From NCBI GenBank assembly GCA_945902755.1, contig CAMDNC010000003.1:1-49115 (forward strand): 49,115 bases of DNA, given 5' to 3'. Below are positions 15,749-22,709 of the stretch, piece after piece. Origin of the DNA: Flavipsychrobacter stenotrophus (GTDB lineage Bacteria; Bacteroidota; Bacteroidia; Chitinophagales; Chitinophagaceae). The position numbers were made by a program, and so were the translations under genes. A model generated the notes under the pieces. It was given only the letters and a program-made list of their open reading frames with translations. It was not told where the DNA came from and made no database searches. Each line of letters starts with the position of its first letter. Within the stretch, counting starts at the first letter, position 1.

Positions 15749-17209
15749 ATGAAAAACACTATTACAATAGCTTTATTTTTATTTCTTGGGTTGAGCGCTA
15801 ATGCGCAGTACAAGAAAAAACATATGACTGTTGAAGGTCATAATCGATTTATAAGCGCATTATTACAGCAAAACAATGTAGAAAACAGTAAGGCTAAAGC
15901 AACCGCTGGAGTACCCACACAACGTGTGATAGCGCAAAGTACGAGAGACAATGCATTAGGAACGCTTTCGGACTCAGTGAAACTTAAATATAGCGGTATG
16001 AGAAAGTCAGCATATGACTACAACAACATGTTGTTTGCTTACAATTATACCTACAGCACATCTCCGATGTTTGATTATGCAGGCATTTTTACAGTACCTC
16101 AAGTAAAGTATGATACTTATTTGCATTGGACAATGGATCCGTTCAGTTTGCCTTCATTTGTATTTTATGAGTCTAATATTGCGGCTTATGATACTAACAG
16201 TAACCAAACTAGCTTTCAGGAAATATTCCCCGACACATTAAATGATGATCGTAAATACTTCAACACATTTAATACTAACAACACTATAAACAGTGGATTA
16301 TGGACAAACTTTAATACTGGTATCCCAGATAGTGCTTACAAACAGTTTTTTAGCTACGGAACTACAGGTAAGCTGATAAAAGATAGCGTTTACGAATACC
16401 ACATGGGGACTTGGAAACAAGTAGCAAAAACAACCTACTCCTATAGCGGCACGGGGAATTTACTGCAGATTGACCATTTTGCAAATCTAACCGACACGAC
16501 TTTTTCGTTACCACTCATACAGCAGTTGAAATATGTAAATACCTATGACGCTAGTGGTAGGCTTTTGACAGTGCAAACAAGTTTTTATGATGGTACTGTA
16601 TTAGGAGAATATGTAAGGGACACTTTTAGTTATAGTGGTTCATTGACCTTCCATAACTCTTGGAAACAACACCAATATGACCCAATACATGGCACTTGGT
16701 GGCCACAATACAATATGTCTAAACATATTACAGGCTCAAAACCAGATACGGTGTTTCATAAAGGATGGGATAGTATTGCAAATGCTTGGTCGCCTACATC
16801 CATGCAGATAGTAGGTTATAACACCAATAATGACCCAGATACTATTCTGCAATACCTGTACAATTGGACTTCATATTCGTTAACTCCAGACTATACTACT
16901 GTGTATTATTATGAAACATTTTTGGACACAACTCCTGTATTGAGCAATAATAATCTGCCTACTATTGAAGGATCTAGAATACTGCTATATCCCAACCCAG
17001 CAACAACAGAAATTCACGTAGCACTTGTAGAAAAAACTAATAAACTTAGTGCAACAATTTACAATATGAATGGCCAACTGCTATCGAAGCAAGAATGGTA
17101 TAATACTATTCATGAAACTTTGGACGCTAGCTTCTTACCATCAGGTGTCTATATTGTAGAAATTGCCAGTGACAACAATAAATATACCAAACAGTTTATA
17201 AAGCAATAA
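15749..17209 (+). CDS. T9SS-exported protein with type A sorting domain
   Basis: The signal peptide MKNTITIALFLFLGLSANAQ begins at the internal ATG at 15749, giving 486 residues. The central region is Tyr/Asp/Ser/Thr-rich with repeated strands reminiscent of YD-type repeats (TTYSYSGTGNLLQIDHF, KYVNTYDASGRLLTVQTSF, RDTFSYSGSLTFHNSW). The C-terminal 75 residues (ILLYPNPATTEIHVAL, IYNMNGQLLSKQEW, LPSGVYIVEIASDNNKYTKQFIKQ) are a type A T9SS sorting domain. It is probably surface-exposed or released. It diverges from the protein-glutaminase operon; no other sign connects the two. Confidence 0.88.
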   Translation: MKNTITIALFLFLGLSANAQYKKKHMTVEGHNRFISALLQQNNVENSKAKATAGVPTQRVIAQSTRDNALGTLSDSVKLKYSGMRKSAYDYNNMLFAYNYTYSTSPMFDYAGIFTVPQVKYDTYLHWTMDPFSLPSFVFYESNIAAYDTNSNQTSFQEIFPDTLNDDRKYFNTFNTNNTINSGLWTNFNTGIPDSAYKQFFSYGTTGKLIKDSVYEYHMGTWKQVAKTTYSYSGTGNLLQIDHFANLTDTTFSLPLIQQLKYVNTYDASGRLLTVQTSFYDGTVLGEYVRDTFSYSGSLTFHNSWKQHQYDPIHGTWWPQYNMSKHITGSKPDTVFHKGWDSIANAWSPTSMQIVGYNTNNDPDTILQYLYNWTSYSLTPDYTTVYYYETFLDTTPVLSNNNLPTIEGSRILLYPNPATTEIHVALVEKTNKLSATIYNMNGQLLSKQEWYNTIHETLDASFLPSGVYIVEIASDNNKYTKQFIKQ

Positions 17210-17264
17210 CACTTTAAATCATTTTTAAGTAATAGCAATTTGGCAGTAAAGCCAGGTAACACTC

Positions 17265-17483
17265 ATGCGATCGACTTATCTAAAAATTCTTGTAGTTTCA
17301 ATAGCATTAACGGCATTATACTTCTTTTTTGAAGACAGACCGGCTTATCTCACTTGGCAAGAAGATATAGAAGATATGCTGTTTTATGGGGTGATCTATG
17401 TATTGCTACTTTTTACTACGATTTCCGTGATTTACAACTACATTAGAAAAGAAAATATTTCTAGTAGTAAAAGAAGGAAATAA
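17265..17483 (+). CDS. Small two-helix membrane protein
   Basis: A 72-residue product with two predicted transmembrane helices, residues about 6-22 (LKILVVSIALTALYFFF) and 41-60 (FYGVIYVLLLFTTISVIYNY), joined by an acidic loop (EDRPAYLTWQEDIED) and ending in a basic tail (RKENISSSKRRK), placing the C-terminus in the cytoplasm. The family is not recognised. It lies 55 bases after the T9SS cargo gene and runs toward the rplQ terminator. Confidence 0.6.
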   Translation: MRSTYLKILVVSIALTALYFFFEDRPAYLTWQEDIEDMLFYGVIYVLLLFTTISVIYNYIRKENISSSKRRK

Positions 17484-17517
17484 AAAAACCGGATAACAAC
17501 TTGAAATTGTTATCCGG
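17482..17517 (-). terminator. Rho-independent terminator of the ribosomal alpha operon
   Basis: CCGGATAACAA and TTGTTATCCGG form a perfect 11-bp stem with a 7-base loop, followed on the minus strand by seven T residues, 25 bases after the rplQ stop. Confidence 0.92.
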
Positions 17518-17541
17518 CACAAAAAATGAATACCTAGTAAA

Positions 17542-18165
17542 TTAAGCGTTATTCTCTTCTGCAGCAGTTTCAGTTGATTCAGTAGCAGTTTCAGTTGATT
17601 CAGTAGTAGTTTCAATTGATTCAGTAGTAGTTTCAGTTGATTCTGCAACATCTGTAATTTCAACAACATTTTCCTCAGCTTGAACTTCTGGCATAGTGTT
17701 TACTACAGATTCAGTTGCAGTTTCTACTGTAGATTTTGCTCCAGAGCTTCTACGGCTACGGCGTGTTTTCTTAGCTGCCGCAACCTCTGTGTCTCTACCG
17801 TAAATGGTATTGAAATCAACTAACTCAATCATCGCCATATCAGCCGCATCGCCTATACGACGAGGCAACTTTATGATACGAGTATAACCACCTGGACGAT
17901 CAGCAACTTTGTCGCTTATAACACCAAATAGTTCTTTAATGGCTTCTTTATCTTGCAAATAGCTAAACACGATACGACGATTGTGCATATTGTCGTTTTT
18001 GCTACGAGTAATAATTGGCTCAGCATAGACGCGTAGCGCCTTAGCTTTAGCCAAAGTAGTAGTGATACGCTTGTACTGTATCAGTTGGCAAGTAAGGTTG
18101 GAAAGTAACGCTGCACGATGTGAAGCTGTGCGACTTAAATTTTTGATTTTGTCTCCGTGACGCAT
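17542..18165 (-). CDS. rplQ: 50S ribosomal protein L17 with long acidic repeat tail
   Basis: Residues 1-120 are a standard L17 ([78 protein letters not shown]), a large-subunit protein near the exit tunnel. After a basic patch ([13 protein letters not shown]) the protein continues for about 70 residues of Thr/Glu/Ser-rich sequence ending in a 7-residue repeat of the type TESTETA. Total length is 207, against roughly 120 in E. coli; C-terminal extensions are common in Bacteroidota L17. It is the last gene of the alpha operon, before a strong terminator, separated from rpoA by 124 bases containing a terminator-like hairpin. Confidence 0.96.
   Translation of the reverse strand: MRHGDKIKNLSRTASHRAALLSNLTCQLIQYKRITTTLAKAKALRVYAEPIITRSKNDNMHNRRIVFSYLQDKEAIKELFGVISDKVADRPGGYTRIIKLPRRIGDAADMAMIELVDFNTIYGRDTEVAAAKKTRRSRRSSGAKSTVETATESVVNTMPEVQAEENVVEITDVAESTETTTESIETTTESTETATESTETAAEENNA
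17564..17643 (-). repeat. Tandem 21-bp repeat in the rplQ 3' end
   Basis: Almost four consecutive 21-base units (plus-strand form GCAGTTTCAGTTGATTCAGTA) with few substitutions encode a Thr/Glu/Ser heptad in the L17 tail. The number of units may vary between strains. Confidence 0.8.
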
Positions 18166-18235
18166 GACATTTGTGTTTTAAGCCCTCATACCGTGTCAGG
18201 ATTTATGAGGTTGTTATAAAATGAAAAATGTAGAT

Positions 18236-18280
18236 AAAAAAGGTCAGTATTCACTTACCGCATGGTTAAGAATACTGACC
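18236..18280 (-). terminator. Terminator-like hairpin between rpoA and rplQ
   Basis: GGTCAGTATTC and GAATACTGACC form a perfect 11-bp stem with a 17-base loop, followed on the minus strand by CC and six T residues, 10 bases after the rpoA stop. It may partly attenuate transcription into rplQ. Confidence 0.7.
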
Positions 18281-18289
18281 AGAAAAATA

Positions 18290-19288
18290 TTAATCTTCTC
18301 CTCTGCGGAATTTGTTGATATCCATACCAAAGTGCAAACCGCGTTCGTGGAGCACTTGTTCGATTTCAGAAAGCGATTTCTGACCGAAATTACGGAATTT
18401 CATAAGTTCTTCCTGAGTGTACTGTACTAGTTCGCTCAGAGAGTTGATTTTTGCAGCTTTTAGGCAGTTGAAAGCACGGACAGAAAGTTCTAGATCTTCG
18501 AGTGGAGTGTTCAATACTTTGCGGACAAGAAGTGTTTCTTCGTCTACAATAGTTTCTTTCTCCTCACGTCTTGTATCCAACGAAATATTCTCATCAGTGA
18601 TGATCATGAGGTGCTGGATAAGAATACGTGATGCTTCTTTTACAGCCTCTTCAGGATGAATAGTACCGTCGGTAACTACCTCCATGATTAACTTTTCGAA
18701 ATCCGTACGTTGTTCAACGCGGGTATTTTCGATGTTGTACTTTACATTTTTGATAGGAGTGAAGATCGAATCAATAGCTATTAAACCCAATGGTCCATCT
18801 TCAGGACGATTTTCTTCTGCCGGTACATATCCACGACCTTTGCCAATGTGAACCTCCATTTGAAAACCAGTACCTGGATGCAAGTTGCATATAACTAAAT
18901 CAGGGTTCATTACTTGAAAGTCAGGTAATGCTTCACCTATCATACCAGCGGTAAAGATTTCTATCCCCTTAACGTTGATGTCTACTTTGTGACTTACAAA
19001 ATCGCCAACTTCGCCAATGGCTTTAAGACGAACCTGCTTTAGATTGAGGATAATTTCTGTAACATCCTGAAAAACACCCTTGATAGTAGCAAACTCATGA
19101 TCTGCACCGGGGATTCTGATTGCAGTGATTGCAAAACCTTCTAGAGAAGACAGCAAAACACGGCGCAATGCATTACCTATTGTAACGCCATAACCAGGTT
19201 CTAAAGGACGAAACTCGAACTGCGCTTCAAAATCGGTTGTTTTCTGAAGAGCTATTTTATCCGGTTTTTGAAAATTCAATATGGCCAT
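18290..19288 (-). CDS. rpoA: DNA-directed RNA polymerase subunit alpha
   Basis: A 332-residue protein, normal length. The N-terminal assembly domain shows FEFRPLEPGYGVTIGNALRRVLLSSLEGFAIT and VKGIEIFTAGMIGEALPDFQVMN. A linker follows, then the C-terminal helix-hairpin-helix domain (LSVRAFNCLKAAKINSLSELVQYTQEELMKFRNFGQKSLSEI), which contacts upstream DNA and activators. It is the scaffold for assembly of the core enzyme. It sits in the alpha operon between rpsD and rplQ, as is standard. Terminator-like hairpins flank it on both sides, so its dosage could be tuned separately from the ribosomal proteins. Confidence 0.98.
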   Translation of the reverse strand: MAILNFQKPDKIALQKTTDFEAQFEFRPLEPGYGVTIGNALRRVLLSSLEGFAITAIRIPGADHEFATIKGVFQDVTEIILNLKQVRLKAIGEVGDFVSHKVDINVKGIEIFTAGMIGEALPDFQVMNPDLVICNLHPGTGFQMEVHIGKGRGYVPAEENRPEDGPLGLIAIDSIFTPIKNVKYNIENTRVEQRTDFEKLIMEVVTDGTIHPEEAVKEASRILIQHLMIITDENISLDTRREEKETIVDEETLLVRKVLNTPLEDLELSVRAFNCLKAAKINSLSELVQYTQEELMKFRNFGQKSLSEIEQVLHERGLHFGMDINKFRRGED

Positions 19289-19341
19289 ATTGATATTTGT
19301 TTGATATTTATTTGTGTACTGAATATTGTTACTGGTAGGCG

Positions 19342-19373
19342 AAAAACAACATAGCAGAGTGAAACACTCTGCT
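19342..19373 (-). terminator. Hairpin between rpsD and rpoA, weak terminator or attenuator
   Basis: AGCAGAGTG and CACTCTGCT form a 9-bp stem with a 3-base loop, 15 bases after the rpsD stop. On the minus strand TTTTT follows six bases beyond the stem, so termination is probably incomplete. Confidence 0.5.
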
Positions 19374-19388
19374 GTTGATATGACGTTA

Positions 19389-19994
19389 TTACTTAGAGTA
19401 CAACTCTACAATCAGCTGCTCCTTAATGTTCTCGGGAACTGCTTCACGTTCTGGGTGGGCTATGTATGTTCCAACCAAATCTTTTTCGTTGAAATCTAAC
19501 CAGCTGATACGTGTATTCTTTGGACGAATCATAGCTGTTACCGTATTGTTAGCCTTGCTTTTAGGTTTCAATTCTATTACATCCCCTGGTTTCAGCGTGT
19601 AAGAAGGTATGTTAACAACATGGCCGTTAACCATAACATGCTTGTGAGATACTAACTGACGAGCAGCAGGACGTGTAGGGGCGATACCCATACGGAATAC
19701 TGCATTATCTAAGCGTGCTTCCAACAATTTGATAAGGTTTTCACCTGTTGCACCTTTAAGGCGTGAAGCCTCAACATAGGTGTTTGCGAACTGCTTTTCG
19801 AGCAAGCCATAGGTGTATTTGGCTTTTTGTTTTTCTTTCAGCTGCACAGCATATTCGCTTGGAGCCTTACGCTTGCGAGTAGGTCCGTGCTGACCTGGAG
19901 GGTTACTGTTTTTAGAAAGGCTTTTGCCTGATCCAAGAATCGGCTCTCCGAAAATGCGGCAGATTCTGTTTTTGGGTCCTGTATAACGTGCCAT
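19389..19994 (-). CDS. rpsD: 30S ribosomal protein S4
   Basis: A 201-residue S4 beginning MARYTGPKNRICRIFGEPI, with the S4 RNA-binding core RLDNAVFRMGIAPTRPAARQLVSHKHVMVNGHVVNIPSYTLKPGD at about 95-140. It initiates assembly of the 16S rRNA 5' domain and in several bacteria represses the alpha operon. The four-Cys zinc site found in some S4 proteins is absent. The 5' leader contains a 9-bp hairpin at 20011-20056, which is a candidate for autoregulation by S4. It is the third ribosomal protein gene from the 3' end of the operon. Confidence 0.97.
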   Translation of the reverse strand: MARYTGPKNRICRIFGEPILGSGKSLSKNSNPPGQHGPTRKRKAPSEYAVQLKEKQKAKYTYGLLEKQFANTYVEASRLKGATGENLIKLLEARLDNAVFRMGIAPTRPAARQLVSHKHVMVNGHVVNIPSYTLKPGDVIELKPKSKANNTVTAMIRPKNTRISWLDFNEKDLVGTYIAHPEREAVPENIKEQLIVELYSK

Positions 19995-20010
19995 GACGAT
20001 TTTTGTTTTA

Positions 20011-20056
20011 GCTGCTCCGTCTCCTTTAAAAATCGTAAAATCCGATCCGGAACAGC
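20011..20056 (-). promoter_or_regulatory. Structured leader hairpin upstream of rpsD
   Basis: On the minus strand GCTGTTCCG pairs with CGGAGCAGC (9 bp, one G-U) around a 28-base interior holding AAAGGAG and a smaller ATCG/CGAT stem. It ends 16 bases before the rpsD ATG. It is a possible S4-binding or translation-control element; this is an inference from position and pairing only. Confidence 0.45.
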
Positions 20057-20128
20057 ACTTGTTATTAAAATTATTGAATAATGATTTTTAACTGAACAAT
20101 TGCAATGAAATGCAAATGACGCAATAGA

Positions 20129-20530
20129 CTAAACTCTACGTTTTTTGGGAGGGCGACAACCATTGTGTGGCAGTGGGGTAACATCCTTTATCGACGTAAC
20201 TTCTATACCAGAATTATTGATGGAACGTATAGCACCTTCGCGACCAGAACCTGGTCCCTTAACATACACATCTGCACGTTTCATACCAGCATCAACTGCA
20301 ACTTTAGCGCAGTCTTGAGCTGCCATTTGGGCAGCATATGGTGTGTTCTTTTTTGAACCACGGAAACCCATTTTACCCGCAGATGACCAAGATATAACTT
20401 GTCCACTTTTGTTGGTGATACTGATGATGATGTTATTGAATGTTGCACTGATGTGCACATCACCATGTGTGTCTACTTTAACGATTCGTTTTTTTGCAAC
20501 GACTTTCGCTGATGCTTGCGCTTTTGCCAT
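20129..20530 (-). CDS. rpsK: 30S ribosomal protein S11
   Basis: A 133-residue S11 with the usual core: [73 protein letters not shown] and the conserved C-terminus [18 protein letters not shown]. It is part of the small-subunit platform and contacts the mRNA exit region. It lies between rpsM and rpsD in the canonical order. The 104-base gap to rpsM holds an unusual GC-rich hairpin element (20588-20626). Confidence 0.97.
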   Translation of the reverse strand: MAKAQASAKVVAKKRIVKVDTHGDVHISATFNNIIISITNKSGQVISWSSAGKMGFRGSKKNTPYAAQMAAQDCAKVAVDAGMKRADVYVKGPGSGREGAIRSINNSGIEVTSIKDVTPLPHNGCRPPKKRRV

Positions 20531-20587
20531 TTTAGTTTTTTAATAAAAGGTAATCACTGAAAATTAACCGGCCACAGCCAGCCCACA

Positions 20588-20626
20588 CCACTCCTCCCCA
20601 TTGCGCCACAATGGATCTGGCAGTGG
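20588..20626 (-). promoter_or_regulatory. GC-rich nested hairpin between rpsM and rpsK
   Basis: On the minus strand CCACT/AGTGG encloses CCATTG-TGGCG-CAATGG, and the adjacent GCCAG and CTGGC offer an alternative pairing. The region is much richer in GC than its surroundings. It lies in the intercistronic gap and could regulate translation or mRNA processing; function is inferred. Confidence 0.45.
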
Positions 20627-20634
20627 AATAGATT

Positions 20635-21015
20635 TTATTTTTTTGGCGCTTTTTTCTTACCTGCAACTGTCTTACGCTTTCCTTTACGAGTACGACTGTT
20701 TGTACGAGTACGTTGACCACGTAATGGTAAACCCTTACGATGACGGAGGCCACGGTAACAAGCGATGTCCATAAGACGTTTGATATTCATCTGCACTTCA
20801 GAACGCAGCTGACCTTCCACTTTAAACTCAGCGTTAATGATGTTACGAATCGCAGTTTGCTCTTCGTCATTCCATTCGTAAGCTTTTTTGTCATAGCTTA
20901 CTCCTGCTTTGTCAAGAATGTAGCGCGCAGTATTGTTGCCAATACCATAGATGTAGGTGAGCGCTATTTCACCACGTTTGTTTTTCGGAAGGTCAATACC
21001 AGCTATACGAGCCAT
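20635..21015 (-). CDS. rpsM: 30S ribosomal protein S13
   Basis: A 126-residue S13 starting [26 protein letters not shown], with the helix-two-turn-helix region [18 protein letters not shown] and the rRNA-binding C-terminus [40 protein letters not shown]. It sits in the 30S head and contacts the P-site tRNA and the S13-L5 bridge. It lies directly downstream of rpmJ, in canonical alpha-operon order. Confidence 0.97.
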   Translation of the reverse strand: MARIAGIDLPKNKRGEIALTYIYGIGNNTARYILDKAGVSYDKKAYEWNDEEQTAIRNIINAEFKVEGQLRSEVQMNIKRLMDIACYRGLRHRKGLPLRGQRTRTNSRTRKGKRKTVAGKKKAPKK

Positions 21016-21134
21016 TGAAAATTGAATTTTTAAACTCTCAGCCCCTAAATGGGTGGCAGAGTATTTTACTAATTATTGTTATGCAATTTATTTTGTAGCT
21101 TCTTTGTGAAGCATCCTATCAAACAGAGAAAAGA

Positions 21135-21251
21135 TTAACCTTGTCTTTGTTTAAAACGAGGATTTTTTTTGTTAATGATGTACAGTTTGCCTTTACGACG
21201 TACAATCTTACAATCAACACTACGCTTTTTTATAGCTGCTCTTACTTTCAT
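21135..21251 (-). CDS. rpmJ: 50S ribosomal protein L36
   Basis: Too short for the ORF track. The minus strand from the ATG at 21251 reads [20 protein letters not shown], continuing [18 protein letters not shown] and ending in TAA, 38 residues. This is the classic L36 length and sequence. Of the usual zinc-binding Cys/His set only Cys14 remains ([13 protein letters not shown] replaces the C and H positions), so it is the zinc-free (C-minus) form. It lies between infA and rpsM as in most bacteria. Confidence 0.95.
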   Translation of the reverse strand: MKVRAAIKKRSVDCKIVRRKGKLYIINKKNPRFKQRQG

Positions 21252-21297
21252 GATATTGTATTTTGCTCTTTTGTTTTATATAAACCCAAAGGGTAAT

Positions 21298-21516
21298 TTA
21301 CTTGTATCTGTATATTATTCTACCACGACTAAGATCGTACGGACTCATTTCCACTCCTACTTTATCTCCTGGCAGTATACGAATGTAGTGCATGCGCATC
21401 TTACCTGATATTGTTGCTAATATTTCGTGCCCATTTTCTAAACGGACCCGGAACATAGCGTTAGATAGTGCTTCAACGATAGTACCGTCCTGCTTAATGA
21501 GTGATTGTTTGGCCAT
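21298..21516 (-). CDS. infA: Translation initiation factor IF-1
   Basis: A 72-residue OB-fold protein, exactly the usual length: [72 protein letters not shown]. It binds the 30S A site with IF-2 and IF-3 during initiation. Here it is the first gene of the alpha operon; secY and map, which usually precede it in Bacteroidota, are missing, and a -7 promoter element lies just upstream. Confidence 0.97.
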   Translation of the reverse strand: MAKQSLIKQDGTIVEALSNAMFRVRLENGHEILATISGKMRMHYIRILPGDKVGVEMSPYDLSRGRIIYRYK

Positions 21517-21532
21517 ATTTTTTTAAGGACTG

Positions 21533-21540
21533 CAAAGGTA
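21533..21540 (-). promoter_or_regulatory. Putative -7 element of the infA-rplQ operon
   Basis: TACCTTTG on the minus strand matches TAnnTTTG exactly, 16 bases upstream of the infA ATG. No TTG is at the preferred -33 spacing. Its position agrees with infA being the first gene of this transcript. Confidence 0.5.
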
Positions 21541-21711
21541 GTAAAAACTTTTTATTTAATAGAAAAATTTTTCGGCAAATTAATTTTCACGTAATTCAAC
21601 GATAAACAGCAGCAATATTACTAGCCTAGACACCTAGAAAATGACCAAAGAAAGTAGCAAATAACAAACAACTATTACCAAGTGATAAAGCATCTCTATA
21701 AGTGGTTTTAG

Positions 21712-21719
21712 TACATTTG
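21712..21719 (+). promoter_or_regulatory. Putative -7 element
   Basis: TACATTTG matches TAnnTTTG, 48 bases upstream of the ATG at 21768. The -33 element is not clear. Confidence 0.4.
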
Positions 21720-21767
21720 CACTTTCGTATAACTAGAAGTCTTCAGGGGCTTTCATTTTAACAATTC

Positions 21768-22328
21768 ATGCACGAAATTGAACCATTTTATAATTGGCGA
21801 CATCTTTACATTGCTGAAGAAGATGAGTTTTCCCCTTTTTATGGGGCAGAACATAGTGAGTTTGAATATTCTAATACTATTTATAACTATTATATACACC
21901 CACAATGGGATGACTTCGGGTCAAGGACTCTATACCTAAAAGTTCTATTTGTTGATTATGACTATAATTTTGCGATTATTGAACTAATAGGTGAATGGAA
22001 TGACGCTGTTGAGAACGACATTATGCAACTGAAACGATCTGTAATAGACCTTATGGTTGCAAAGGGTATCTTTAAGTACATACTAATAACAGAGAATGTA
22101 CTGAATTTTCATAGTAGCGACACAGACTATTATCAGGAATGGAGCGAAGATGTGAGAGATGATGGAGGATGGATAGCAAGTATAAATATGCCAGAGCAAT
22201 CTCAATATGATTTTCACAAAAGCCATATCGATTATTATGTGCACCTACTTGAAAGTCCTAACTGGCGTACATTTCAACCAAATGATTTTTTCCAGTCAAT
22301 AGACAACCAAATGCTTCGCCTAATGTAA
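21768..22328 (+). CDS. Conserved hypothetical cytoplasmic protein
   Basis: A 186-residue acidic protein, rich in Tyr, Trp and Asp, with no signal peptide or membrane segment. It starts MHEIEPFYNWRHLYIAEEDEFSPFYG and includes SNTIYNYYIHPQWDDFGSRTLYLKVL, FAIIELIGEWNDAVENDIMQLKRSVID and ILITENVLNFHSSDTDYYQEW. I recall close homologues widespread in Bacteroidota, all uncharacterised. The function is unknown. It is divergent from infA and has its own promoter-like element. Confidence 0.82.
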   Translation: MHEIEPFYNWRHLYIAEEDEFSPFYGAEHSEFEYSNTIYNYYIHPQWDDFGSRTLYLKVLFVDYDYNFAIIELIGEWNDAVENDIMQLKRSVIDLMVAKGIFKYILITENVLNFHSSDTDYYQEWSEDVRDDGGWIASINMPEQSQYDFHKSHIDYYVHLLESPNWRTFQPNDFFQSIDNQMLRLM

Positions 22329-22335
22329 CAAGCAT

Positions 22336-22512
22336 CTACATGCCTGATAGTTTCCTCATTAGGTTTACCCCACCCTTCTTATTAGAGTTTGCTGATGCTT
22401 TTGATGCTACTGAGCCTTTTTTGCCTTTGGGTTGGTTGCCAAAAACTATTTGTTTAGCTGGGAGTTTAGAAGGGCCAGCTTTTTTATTTGTATTGTTTTT
22501 TGAATTTTCCAT
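22336..22512 (-). CDS. Small basic protein, unknown function
   Basis: From the internal ATG at 22512 the product is 58 residues (MENSKNNTNKKAGPSKLPAK, then IVFGNQPKGKKGSVASKASANSNKKGG, ending in VNLMRKLSGM). It is strongly basic and Lys/Ser/Asn-rich, with no hydrophobic core, so it may bind nucleic acid or be disordered. The 22 extra track residues upstream look non-coding. It is convergent with the conserved hypothetical gene, 7 bases from its stop. Coding potential is moderate. Confidence 0.5.
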   Translation of the reverse strand: MENSKNNTNKKAGPSKLPAKQIVFGNQPKGKKGSVASKASANSNKKGGVNLMRKLSGM

Positions 22513-22709
22513 AATGCAAGGTATGTTATTTATTGATTTAGTCAATGAAATACGCAAAAAAAACCAACTGAAAAACAATACAATATAATATTTGTTAGCT
22601 AATGTAAATAAATTACCCTATCTAATGTTACCAATTTCACAGAATATTATGTAATATTGTGGTCCTATCTACTCCTTTGGGTAAAAAAATCATCACTAAA
22701 TAGAAAACG

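Noticed and set aside
17564-17643. CRISPR-like short repeat array
   Set aside because: The units are contiguous without spacers and in frame in rplQ, so this is a coding tandem repeat.
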